The translations under genes were made by a program, and so were the position numbers. Below are positions 46,750 to 54,899 of a stretch of DNA of 57,642 bases, piece by piece; the stretch's first letter is position 1; every line of letters starts with the position of its first letter. A model generated the notes under the pieces. The model had not been told where the DNA came from. It was given only the letters and a program-made list of their open reading frames with translations, and ran no database searches. Origin of the DNA: Candidatus Poribacteria bacterium (GTDB taxonomy: Bacteria; Poribacteria; WGA-4E; WGA-3G); NCBI GenBank assembly GCA_009839745.1, contig VXPE01000124.1:1-57642 (forward strand). Reading direction: 5' to 3'.

Positions 46750-47586
46750 TCAGTAATTTTTGATAAACAACTCTCTTCCTTTTGCTGCACTTCCTTGCCG
46801 GTAATTATTCATCCCGTATTGAAGCGTCCATTCCTGAATCTCAGCAAAATCGAAAAGGTTCCTGATGACAGGCGAGTCGTCATAAGTGATCAACCATTTG
46901 TGTGGGCACTCCCTCATGTTCTCAGCGAATTGCACATGGTCGAAAGCCGTATGCAGTGCACCTCTCACCCCGTATAATTTCGATTCAGTTGCCTTCCAAT
47001 AGGGCGGATCGAGAAAAATAAATACATCGGGGTCGCCATCTTGAAAAAGTGCCTCGGTATAATCTCCATTCGTAATTTTGACACCGGAGAGATAAGGACA
47101 AATGTTTTTCACACGTTCAATGGATGAATCCGTGAAACGCTTCTCATAGGCAGATTGCGAATATCCGCCGGAATCCACCGTGCCAGAAAAGGTAATTCGG
47201 TTGAGCACGAAGAAGCGCACGGCGCGTTGAAACTCGCAGAGTAATTCTCGGTTGTGGCTTAGTTTATCCTTTGCCTCTGTTAGTTCTTCAAACAGAGCGC
47301 GTCCATCTGTAGCGGTTGAGCGTTTTTCTATGAGTGCGTCAACTAAACTGATCCCATGATCTCTTGCCTGTTTCCAAAAGCAGTAGAGGTCATAGTTAAG
47401 ATCGTTAATCCAATAGGATTTGATACGATCTTGGAAAAGGCTTCGGATCGCAAAGAAGACGGATCCCCCACCCACAAAAGGCTCTCGAAATTCCGATATA
47501 TTCACCGGAATCCGCGGCAAAATCTGTTTGAGTGCTCTCGATTTCCCTCCTGGATATCGCAGTGGGCTTTTGGCTAATTTACGCAT
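46750..47586 (-). CDS. D12-class DNA adenine N6-methyltransferase
   Basis: 278 residues; N6-adenine methylase of the Dam/DpnM alpha group. N-terminal RYPGGKSR, AdoMet-binding FVGGGSVFF (37-45), catalytic DPPYW in FIFLDPPYWK, and ISF..TFSGT-like central region (LNRITFSGTVDSGG). Its ATG lies inside the end of the restriction gene (8-base overlap), so both make one restriction-modification unit. The recognition site cannot be read. Methylation protects host DNA. Confidence 0.92.
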   Translation of the reverse strand: MRKLAKSPLRYPGGKSRALKQILPRIPVNISEFREPFVGGGSVFFAIRSLFQDRIKSYWINDLNYDLYCFWKQARDHGISLVDALIEKRSTATDGRALFEELTEAKDKLSHNRELLCEFQRAVRFFVLNRITFSGTVDSGGYSQSAYEKRFTDSSIERVKNICPYLSGVKITNGDYTEALFQDGDPDVFIFLDPPYWKATESKLYGVRGALHTAFDHVQFAENMRECPHKWLITYDDSPVIRNLFDFAEIQEWTLQYGMNNYRQGSAAKGRELFIKNY

Positions 47587-48760
47587 GGCGACCCGTTATC
47601 CATATTTGTAATCTGTTATTTTGACTTGCTTCTTGGTTAAGCAAAATGAGTCTTTTTTGATGTGTTTGCGTCAAACGATTTGCTGCAGAAAAATTAAACA
47701 CATCCTCTGTAGCGCAGGGTAGAAGCAGGTTACCAATGAGGTCACCTGTTAGTTTCAATCGGGTGGTAAACTGGATATTTGTTCTTTCATCAATTGCCAC
47801 TTCTTCCATATTCGCAAAAAGAATCAGTTTGAACAGTCCGTCCTTGATGTCATCTTCAGCCGGAAGTTTCCCTCTGCTACTGTTTTTAGATTCTTGTATG
47901 ACTAACTGATTGTTCTCCCAGTAAACTTCATCAGCGGTTAAATAATATTGTCCCCCAAGATAGTTTGAAATGTCGAAAACGCCTTTGGTATTTTCTTCAA
48001 GAGATTCTAAGATGTGCGTTGTTACGGATTCTCTATAGGCAGCTTCGTAGGAGCGTGGGAGACTTGCCTCTTTAAAAGATGCTAAACTAAAATGACCATT
48101 CGCTTTAAATTTTTCAAGAGTCTGTAGGTGGTTTTTTGGACTGTGAACGGCGACGTTTCTCTCCCGGGATATTTTCTTGTATCCATCAACTGCATTCAGG
48201 TAAGTTGCCTCAAAATCTCTCTCAAAGTGTGTTGTGTTCCAATGTAACGCAGTCATTTGATACCGACTCACCTCAAACAATTTTTCACGGACACTCTCAA
48301 CATTCAGCGTCTGATCGGTAATTCGGTCAGTTGTGTTTGGTTTTCTCTCCGCATCTTCATACCACGCTAAGATAATATAGATGTTCAAGAGATTCATCCA
48401 TGAAAATGTGATGAAGTTAATTCGGTCATTATTCTGCGTGCCTGCCCCCTCATCTTTGATAATCGGAATAATTGTTACCTTTTTTGTGTTGAAATGGAAC
48501 GTGTTATAAATCCGGGCAAAAGGGTAAGAGCGGGTCCGTTTCGGCGAAACCCATTTTGAAAAAGCCAGATTATTTCCTGATGTTCCCAAATCAATGAGTC
48601 CGGATGCCTGCGCTTGATTTACATCAAATTGGTTTATATCATACGCTTCAAATTTCTCTGGGTTAAGATGTGGTGTATATGTCGCATCTCTTATGAAGCC
48701 TTTCAAATAGAGCGTCGTCACTGAATATCTCCACTCCGAAAATTTATGGATTCCCTTCAA
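47579..48760 (-). CDS. Restriction endonuclease partner of the adenine methylase
   Basis: 393 residues. The catalytic core is best seen in DEVYWENNQLVIQESKNSS (about 270-290), a PD-(D/E)XK pattern with Asp/Glu and E-S-K. The N-terminal part (KFSEWRYSVTTLYLKGF) looks conserved. Family not firmly recognised; function follows from the overlapping methylase gene. Start uncertain: TTG at 48760 is the first in frame; a GTG 11 codons later is possible, and the ATG nearby leads to a stop. A good promoter lies at 48781-48809. Confidence 0.78.
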   Translation of the reverse strand: MKGIHKFSEWRYSVTTLYLKGFIRDATYTPHLNPEKFEAYDINQFDVNQAQASGLIDLGTSGNNLAFSKWVSPKRTRSYPFARIYNTFHFNTKKVTIIPIIKDEGAGTQNNDRINFITFSWMNLLNIYIILAWYEDAERKPNTTDRITDQTLNVESVREKLFEVSRYQMTALHWNTTHFERDFEATYLNAVDGYKKISRERNVAVHSPKNHLQTLEKFKANGHFSLASFKEASLPRSYEAAYRESVTTHILESLEENTKGVFDISNYLGGQYYLTADEVYWENNQLVIQESKNSSRGKLPAEDDIKDGLFKLILFANMEEVAIDERTNIQFTTRLKLTGDLIGNLLLPCATEDVFNFSAANRLTQTHQKRLILLNQEASQNNRLQIWITGRHA

Positions 48761-48780
48761 AATATGCCATTACTTTAGAG

Positions 48781-48809
48781 AGTATAACATAACTCACTTC
48801 AATTTTCAA
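48781..48809 (-). promoter_or_regulatory. Promoter of the restriction-modification unit
   Basis: Minus strand TTGAAA (48804-48809), 17-base spacer, TATACT (48781-48786), with the gene starting about 20 bases downstream. The insertion sequence begins 20 bases upstream of its -35 box. Confidence 0.6.
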
Positions 48810-48854
48810 ATTGACGGGGAATTGATGACCAGAGCCATTTAGTTTTAAGAATGT

Positions 48855-50029
48855 TCATTGAATGAGTTTAACTGCGAGTTTAGGTTTTTCTGCGAAGCAT
48901 CGCAGAGTTTGCGTGATCTTTGTATAGCCATTGAACCGGAAAACAGAAAGGACTGTATTGCGTAAAGCTGCCATGATTTGGGGTATTGCTGCGGTTCGGA
49001 CCTGTGAGGCATCTTCTCGGAAAACGACGTCTCGTGTCCAATGGAGTTTGTTCTCTATGGTCCAATGTCCCCTTCGAAGTGTGAGGAGGTCTTTAGCGGT
49101 GGCTTTCTCTGACGTTAGACTCGTGATGCCATATTGTGTGTCGTGTGTGATTTCGCCTGTTGCGAGATGTTTTCGGTGCGTCTGGTATTCATAGACCTGT
49201 GCGAGTCCTGGCCAGTTGAGATGTTCGTTGAGAAGTGTGCTGGCTCGAAGGGTTCGGGTCGTGAGGATGCCGCGTTTTTTTTACTGAGTGGTATGTTCAT
49301 CAAGATGTGCGTTGGCTTGGGTATGGAGTGTTTGAAACCTTCTCTCTTCAATGGCTTGTGGGTCGTTTTCGGAAAAAGGTTGAAACAGGTCTTTGATGTC
49401 ATCAAAGACCTGTTTCTGATTCGCTTTCACCGGTAGCACATAGTCGCCGTGATGGTCGATGATGCTTTGGCAAAACCGACGTTGCGTCAAAAGCGCATCC
49501 GTCGTGATGACCTTTCCAGCGACATCAAACATTTTCAAGAGTTCCGTAGAGACCGGCACTTCATTAGTCTTTTCACTCACAGCGCATTCTGCGAGAGGAA
49601 TCCCTAACTCATGCGAGACAGCTGCGAGTAGATGCGTCTGTTGGGTGTCTCGGGTGCCGCTGCCTCGTAAACTTTTCCCGTCTATCGCAACGGCTGTCAG
49701 GCGGCTCTTCAACTCAGGTGTCGCTTGAAACACCCGAGAGACCCATTGCGTTAGGATTGCTCTAAACGCACCGGATTCAGACGCTTCAGGAGGTTATGAA
49801 ACGTCGCAGCACAAGGCGATATCGGGTGTGTGAACCCTAAGGCTTTTGTTAGGGACGGGTGCCTGCGTGCCCAAGCTGCGATCGCCGTGTAGCTGCCCTG
49901 ACCACACATGAGTCCGACGACGATGAGGCCTAAGATGGATCGCAAGGGATGGCGTTTGCCTTTTTGCTTGCGTGGATCTGGCAGTGTTGCTAACATATCA
50001 AGTAAGTGGCAGGAAGATGTTCTTGTCAT
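48855..50029 (-). pseudogene. ISAs1-family DDE transposase, two frameshifts
   Basis: Three consecutive pieces in different frames make one transposase: MLATLPDPRKQKGKRHPLRS to NPVR (50029 to about 49765), VFQATPELKSRLTAVAIDGKSLRGS to HTTQ-stop (about 49765 to 49284), and KKRGILTTRTLRAS to AVKLIQ (about 49281 to 48855). Catalytic features remain: AIDGKSLRGS (first Asp), ITTDALLTQ (second Asp), HWTIENKLHWTRDV (Glu). The first break is one base near 49765; the second is at a run of eight A immediately after TAA. It is probably inactive unless supplied in trans. Confidence 0.85.
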
Positions 50030-50070
50030 GATTCACCTAAAAAAATGTGCTATTTTTTACGGTGAAGTAT

Positions 50071-50104
50071 AGCAGATGTTGCGTGAAAAATCACGCAACA
50101 TCTG
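50071..50104 (-). repeat. Subterminal hairpin in the IS
   Basis: GCAGATGTTGCGTGA, four-base loop AAAA, TCACGCAACATCTGC: 15-bp perfect arms. It is located between the right end of the IS and the transposase start, so it may attenuate outside transcription or protect from impinging reads. Confidence 0.75.
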
Positions 50105-50189
50105 CTTATCCGAAAAGTATTAACGATTGTGAAAAAAATCTGCCAAAAAACCTAAAACTAAATGGCTCTGAATTGATGACTTCTTGAAC

Positions 50190-50218
50190 TTGACACACTC
50201 ACAGATTAATGCTATACT
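50190..50218 (+). promoter_or_regulatory. Promoter of the SIR2-APAZ / Argonaute operon
   Basis: TTGACA (50190-50195), 17-base spacer, TATACT (50213-50218). The target duplication of the IS ends 9 bases before the -35 box, so the promoter is just preserved. Confidence 0.65.
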
Positions 50219-50333
50219 TGATTTAAGAATGGTTAGTTTATAGACAAGCAAGTTGGTATGGACCTTCAAAACCCATCGGGGCAGAATGTTTACAGTTGGA
50301 GCATTTATCACAATAACCTGAGAGGACAGCATT

Positions 50334-53135
50334 TTGGCACTTCAAATAGCAACTATTGGACATTTACGTTCGCTTTTTGCACAGGATCTTGATCCCATTT
50401 TCCTGCTTGGTGCTGGTGCTTCCCTTAGTTCCGGTATCCCGCTTGCTGGGGAAATGGTTGAAAGAATCGCAAGGTGGGGATATTGTAGGGAAAACAGTCG
50501 TTCTCCTGAGGATCCCCGCATTCGACGTAGTGACTGGTACCGGTGGTTAGAAAACCATAATTGGTATCGAAAAGATAGGCAGCGAGCAGATAACTATCCC
50601 GCCACTATAGAAAATATTCTTCAACCGCGCGAAGTGCGACGAGCATTTCTTCTTGAAATTTTAAATACACAAGTGCAAACGAGCGGAGGATATAAGAACA
50701 TGGCAGAACTTATGGCACGGAAACTCGTTCGCACCGTACTCACAACGAATTTTGACAGAATTTTGCCGGACTTGCGGAAAATAAATCGTCGTCTTCACCA
50801 TGTTGATGTCATTCAAACGGCATCCGACTATACAAAGTTATCAACCAGTCCGCGGTATCCGCAAATTGTTTATTTGCATGGTTCCGTTGAAAATTACAAT
50901 GACAAAAACACTTTAACGGAAACAGCGCATCTAGATGAAGCCCTTGTTTCAAGGCTGATACCATTTTTGAGGGACCATCCTTTGGTTGTTATAGGATATC
51001 GAGGCGTGGAACCTTCTGTAATGAGACATCTTCTCATCAATAACGCTGCGGCAGCAGAAAATTACCGAAATGGAATTTATTGGTGTGCGCTTGATTATAA
51101 AGAAGAAAGTCCTGACACTTTGGCTCCGTTCGTACACGAACTTGCTGGTGAGACTCAAAGAGCGTTTCATGTTGTTCCCATTGATGGATTTGACAGCGTG
51201 ATGGATAAATTGACAGATTATGTTATTGATCAACAAATTGATTCTACTCATGTTCGAGCAACAATGCAGTCAGAAGAATCTGTTGTCCGTTCCTACGATT
51301 TGCAACCTATCAAAGAATCAAGTTTGGACGATTTTGACTGGCCCACTATGAGGTTTCGACTTTCGCAATACTGCGAAAAAATGGGTATCCCCGTTCCACC
51401 AACTACGAACGATGATTGGATTACTCAATTGTTGTGCGATCAAGAACTTGCTTCACGTACAGAAGAAGGAAACATTTTCCCAACTGTAGGAGGTTACCTA
51501 CTCTTTGCTGATATCCCACAGCATCATATCCAACCTGCTCAAGTCGTCGCGCGTTTAAAAGGGAGTCCAGAGTGGCTTGGAAGTGTTCTCGATGTTTCTG
51601 ATGATGATGCCGAGTTGGATGAAGAAGTAATAGAGCAAGTAATTGAGGGCAACCTTTGGGGGCAGCTTGAAGAGATCTATATCTTGCTCTCTCGCGTCAA
51701 TCGATCATTCCTTTTAAAAGAAGGAAGGCACTCGAGATCTGTCTATCCTTATCCGCCAGATGCCTTGAGGGAAATGGTTGTCAATGCTCTTGTCCACCGG
51801 GACTACGAGACGGACGAACCAATCGTGATGGAGATTGAGGAAACCCATATTCGTGTACGCAACCCAGGGGGATTGGTTGGAGATGTAATAGACCAAGTGA
51901 TAGATACACCTCAAAAGGAGATAAAAGACGCGTTTGAAACAGAAATCAAAAAGGGAGCACGCGGCATTAGAGGCTATCGGAACCCTGTTGTGGCAGACTT
52001 GTTCTATGGTGCAGAAGAGATGGAGAAGGCCGGCTCAGGGCTAGCGGATGTATGGCAGGAAAGCGAGAAAAATGAAAATGCAGTGAGCTTTGGACCTATT
52101 GAAAACAATACGGCTTTCGAGATAACAATCTCCCGTCGCCCAGAGGTTGCTGATGAGGTTACCAAAACTGCCTCCAGTGCTCGTCATTTCACTCGCTATG
52201 CAAGCAATCTCCTTGAGGTTGTCAGTCTTCCTGATGTCATTTGGCATGCTGGGACCGATATGCACAAAGCAAAGGAAGTCTGGGAAAAAACGGGAGCGGA
52301 TTGGTTACCGCCATTCATGCCTTATAGTGGACAACTTTTTACTTTCCATAATCTTTCAACATCCGCTAATCCGCTCTATGCTGTAATTGACCCAAACGAT
52401 ATTGGAAAGATGATGATTGAGGAGTTTACTAATAATTACGGCGAGCAACGCCTCATCTGGCTGATTAATGAATGTTTCTATAGACACCTTGAAGCACAAG
52501 GGCTCTGGGTGGATAAAGACCGTATGCGCGCATATTTTCCTCGAACTGACGAGGGACCTCGAAGAATCAGATACCAAGCACGTTCACGTCAGGCAACCCG
52601 AACGGTTGTAAAAAAAAGAAATCGTTACTGGGAGCATAAGTCTTTTTGGTTTCGATTTGAACGCTTTGGCGATGTATGGACGCTTGTGTTGCTTCCAAGT
52701 TATGTTTTTACTACTAACGGGAAAGCAGCACTTTTGTCAGGGGATTTAGTTAACAGGTTTTCTACAAAGCGACAGAGTCGGGACTATAATAAGGTCATCC
52801 ATAACGATCTCGTGTTCTGGACGCAGGTGCTCTCGAAAGGCAAATATGGCACTTTCGCACTGAATACAGGTCCAGACAATGTCCAAACGGAAATAATTTC
52901 AGCAAACGAGAAGCACAAACTGGATAGAAGCCAAATCCGCATTAGAGCCAACTTGTCAGCGACCGTTGCACCTGATTTTGGAGATAATGCATGGGGCATT
53001 GAATCGCATAAGAAACTGGATGCAAGCCAATTAGCACAGTTGGAATCTGAATTCTCAGAAGCAATTCCACAATTGGCAGGGGAAACAGATGTTAATTCAG
53101 ATGAAAGTCACCCAATTACCGACACCCAATATTGA
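50334..53135 (+). CDS. SIR2 - GHKL ATPase-like - APAZ effector of a short Argonaute system
   Basis: 933 residues. N-terminal SIR2-like NADase (about 20-290): LLGAGASLSSGIP (24-36), LTTNFDR with Asn139, YLHGS with His182 and VVIGYRG. A middle GHKL/RecG-C-like domain (about 340-600): LREMVVNALVHRDYETDEP near 480, RVRNPGGLVGDV, GRGIRGYRNP-type segment and EKAGSGL. The last 300 residues (VIWHAG to the end) should be APAZ, which partners the Argonaute. Start TTG (AGAGGA upstream) since SIR2 begins at once. The known role of SIR2-APAZ/pAgo is NAD+ depletion after guide-directed recognition of invading DNA. Overlaps the Argonaute gene by 47 bases. Confidence 0.85.
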   Translation: MALQIATIGHLRSLFAQDLDPIFLLGAGASLSSGIPLAGEMVERIARWGYCRENSRSPEDPRIRRSDWYRWLENHNWYRKDRQRADNYPATIENILQPREVRRAFLLEILNTQVQTSGGYKNMAELMARKLVRTVLTTNFDRILPDLRKINRRLHHVDVIQTASDYTKLSTSPRYPQIVYLHGSVENYNDKNTLTETAHLDEALVSRLIPFLRDHPLVVIGYRGVEPSVMRHLLINNAAAAENYRNGIYWCALDYKEESPDTLAPFVHELAGETQRAFHVVPIDGFDSVMDKLTDYVIDQQIDSTHVRATMQSEESVVRSYDLQPIKESSLDDFDWPTMRFRLSQYCEKMGIPVPPTTNDDWITQLLCDQELASRTEEGNIFPTVGGYLLFADIPQHHIQPAQVVARLKGSPEWLGSVLDVSDDDAELDEEVIEQVIEGNLWGQLEEIYILLSRVNRSFLLKEGRHSRSVYPYPPDALREMVVNALVHRDYETDEPIVMEIEETHIRVRNPGGLVGDVIDQVIDTPQKEIKDAFETEIKKGARGIRGYRNPVVADLFYGAEEMEKAGSGLADVWQESEKNENAVSFGPIENNTAFEITISRRPEVADEVTKTASSARHFTRYASNLLEVVSLPDVIWHAGTDMHKAKEVWEKTGADWLPPFMPYSGQLFTFHNLSTSANPLYAVIDPNDIGKMMIEEFTNNYGEQRLIWLINECFYRHLEAQGLWVDKDRMRAYFPRTDEGPRRIRYQARSRQATRTVVKKRNRYWEHKSFWFRFERFGDVWTLVLLPSYVFTTNGKAALLSGDLVNRFSTKRQSRDYNKVIHNDLVFWTQVLSKGKYGTFALNTGPDNVQTEIISANEKHKLDRSQIRIRANLSATVAPDFGDNAWGIESHKKLDASQLAQLESEFSEAIPQLAGETDVNSDESHPITDTQY

Positions 53136-54570
53136 ACTCGGTTCACCGGGCACATTCAGTGATCCGAAAATAGGTCTCACTGAAGCGGGCCCCTTTGATC
53201 TTCGTTTTGGTCCCGCACGCAAAAGAGATATCCGCGTCGGTCTGGTTGGCAACGCCGAATTGCTAAAAAACGGAATAGAATGGCTTGAACGTTGCGGCAC
53301 TCCGATTCCGTCAGACATTAAAGATTCTACACAGTATCTGGATTTTCCCGGATTTGAATCTGTTTTCCGTGCTTCGCTTGCCTTGAGCGGACAGTGGATG
53401 ATAGAAATCGGTAGTGATAAATTGGGAGTCGCACTCTCGAAAAATAATCCATCCCGCTTTGAGGCAGTATTGGATCTTTATGCCGATGCAGTAGAGGAGT
53501 TAGCCGATAATGCCGATACCCACCCTGATATTGTTATATGTTGTCTGCCTAAGGAGGTGGTTCAAACTTGCTGGAGTATTTCAAGTTCTTTGACTCCAAG
53601 GCAACGGCGGCTTATTAAGGAACGTTATATAGCGCGTGAACAAGGACAACAACTTTTATTTGATGATATAGAAGAGACCGAGTCAGATCTATTGAATCGG
53701 GATTTCAGACGAGCATTGAAAGCTCGAACGATGGAATTTGAAATTCCAATTCAAATTGGGACAAGTAATTTGTTTGAAGATCAAGATACTAATCAAGATG
53801 CTGCCACACGATCTTGGAACATGAGTGTTGCTCTCTATTACAAAGCCGGTGGGATACCATGGCGTTTTAAGGCAGACGGACCAGAAACCTGCTTTGTGGG
53901 TATTAGTTTTCATCACCTGCGAACCCTTCAACAACATTTCGTCTATTCAAGTTTAGCACAAGCCTTCTCAACCCGTGGCGAAGGGTTTGCCCTGCGTGGC
54001 GAAGCTATTCCTTGGCATGAAAAACAGGGACGCAATGTGCATCTAACAAAGAATCAGGCGGCCAAACTTGCAGATCGAGTTCTTCAAGAATACAGTGAAC
54101 AGACAGGTGGTAATCCACAGCGTATTGTGCTTCATAAGACATCAAGATTTAACGACTCAGAACAAAAAGGTTTTCACCATGGTTTTCGTGATATTCCAAT
54201 AGTGGAATTAATTAATATTATGCCGGCACAATTTCGGCTCTTAACGTATGGAACATACCCACCAAGGAGAGGGACTCTATGTACAGTGAATGAGACAGCC
54301 ACATATCTGTTTACCACAGGTTACATGCCTGAATGGCGGACATATCCTGGTCCACACATTCCTGCCCCTGTAAGACTTATGAGTGAGGATGATATTGACA
54401 TGCATCAGGCCGCCTCAGATATCCTAGGGCTTGCCCGTATGAATTGGAATACAGCAAGCATGAGCAGTGCTCACCCCGTGACCCTCTTTTTTTCCCGGAG
54501 AGTCGGGGGTATTATGGCAGAAGTGGGTCCAAACTGTGAACCGAATTCCTCATTTCGTTACTATATGTAA
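53089..54570 (+). CDS. Short prokaryotic Argonaute (MID-PIWI, catalytically inactive)
   Basis: 493 residues: short-pAgo size, with MID and PIWI domains and no PAZ or N domain. Recognisable are HPDIVICCLPKEV, the hallmark ALYYKAGGIPWRF (about 249-259), FVGISFHH (about 269-276), RIVLHKTSRF (about 346-354) and the end NWNTASMSSAHPVTLFFS. At the places of the first and second catalytic Asp (usually ..GiD.. and ..HRdG..) stand Ser and Thr, so nucleic-acid cleavage is not expected; it is a guide-loaded sensor. ATG at 53089 has AGGGGAAACAG before it. Translationally coupled with the SIR2-APAZ gene. Confidence 0.88.
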   Translation: MLIQMKVTQLPTPNIELGSPGTFSDPKIGLTEAGPFDLRFGPARKRDIRVGLVGNAELLKNGIEWLERCGTPIPSDIKDSTQYLDFPGFESVFRASLALSGQWMIEIGSDKLGVALSKNNPSRFEAVLDLYADAVEELADNADTHPDIVICCLPKEVVQTCWSISSSLTPRQRRLIKERYIAREQGQQLLFDDIEETESDLLNRDFRRALKARTMEFEIPIQIGTSNLFEDQDTNQDAATRSWNMSVALYYKAGGIPWRFKADGPETCFVGISFHHLRTLQQHFVYSSLAQAFSTRGEGFALRGEAIPWHEKQGRNVHLTKNQAAKLADRVLQEYSEQTGGNPQRIVLHKTSRFNDSEQKGFHHGFRDIPIVELINIMPAQFRLLTYGTYPPRRGTLCTVNETATYLFTTGYMPEWRTYPGPHIPAPVRLMSEDDIDMHQAASDILGLARMNWNTASMSSAHPVTLFFSRRVGGIMAEVGPNCEPNSSFRYYM

Positions 54571-54899
54571 ATCCTCAAGGATTAATCTAAATCTTTTCTC
54601 ACCTCTAATTCCCCTTACGCCATTGTGTGTAAAGTTTTTGTCGGGAAGAGGGGTCGTGGTGCGTATTCGGGCACTATGTGTTAGAAATCCGATCCTTCTA
54701 ACTGCTGGCTGCCTTTGTAGGAGGGATCCCGATTGCCGACTCTCTGACTAATTAACCCGGTAGTGTGGGTGTTTCCCCAAGTTGAACGTATAGAAGAAAA
54801 AGTCAAAATCTTCAAACATCCTTTCTGTTTTTATGAGGCGTAATGTATCGGACATCGCAGTGAAACCCAAGACATCTGTGCTACAATCCAGTTAATCTT
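54571..54899. other. 329-base gap with repeat remnants
   Basis: No convincing gene. It contains GTTAGAAATCCGATCCTTCT followed by AAC (54680-54702), a hairpin of the GTTAGAAAC family, and GTAGGAGGGATCCCGATTGC (54718-54737), whose inverse occurs at 9964-9990 before the acyl-CoA ligase gene. The genes on both sides end here convergently; no clear terminator was identified. Confidence 0.5.

Larger units (their letters stand above)
48830..50170 (-). mobile_element. ISAs1-family insertion sequence, 1341 bp
   Basis: Ends are inverse copies CAGAGCCATTTAGTTTTA (48830-48847 and complement of 50153-50170). They are flanked by a perfect 10-base target duplication AATTGATGAC (48820-48829 and 50171-50180), which fixes the borders. 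Contains one transposase gene broken by two frameshifts and, between its start and the right end, a 34-base perfect-arm hairpin. Intact ends and duplication mean a recent insertion. Terminal CAG and a duplication of about 10 bases fit ISAs1. Confidence 0.93.

Noticed and set aside
49270-49290. Programmed frameshift at the run of eight A in the transposase
   Set aside because: The stop codon TAA stands immediately before the run in the upstream frame, and a second unrelated frameshift exists near 49765; decay is simpler.
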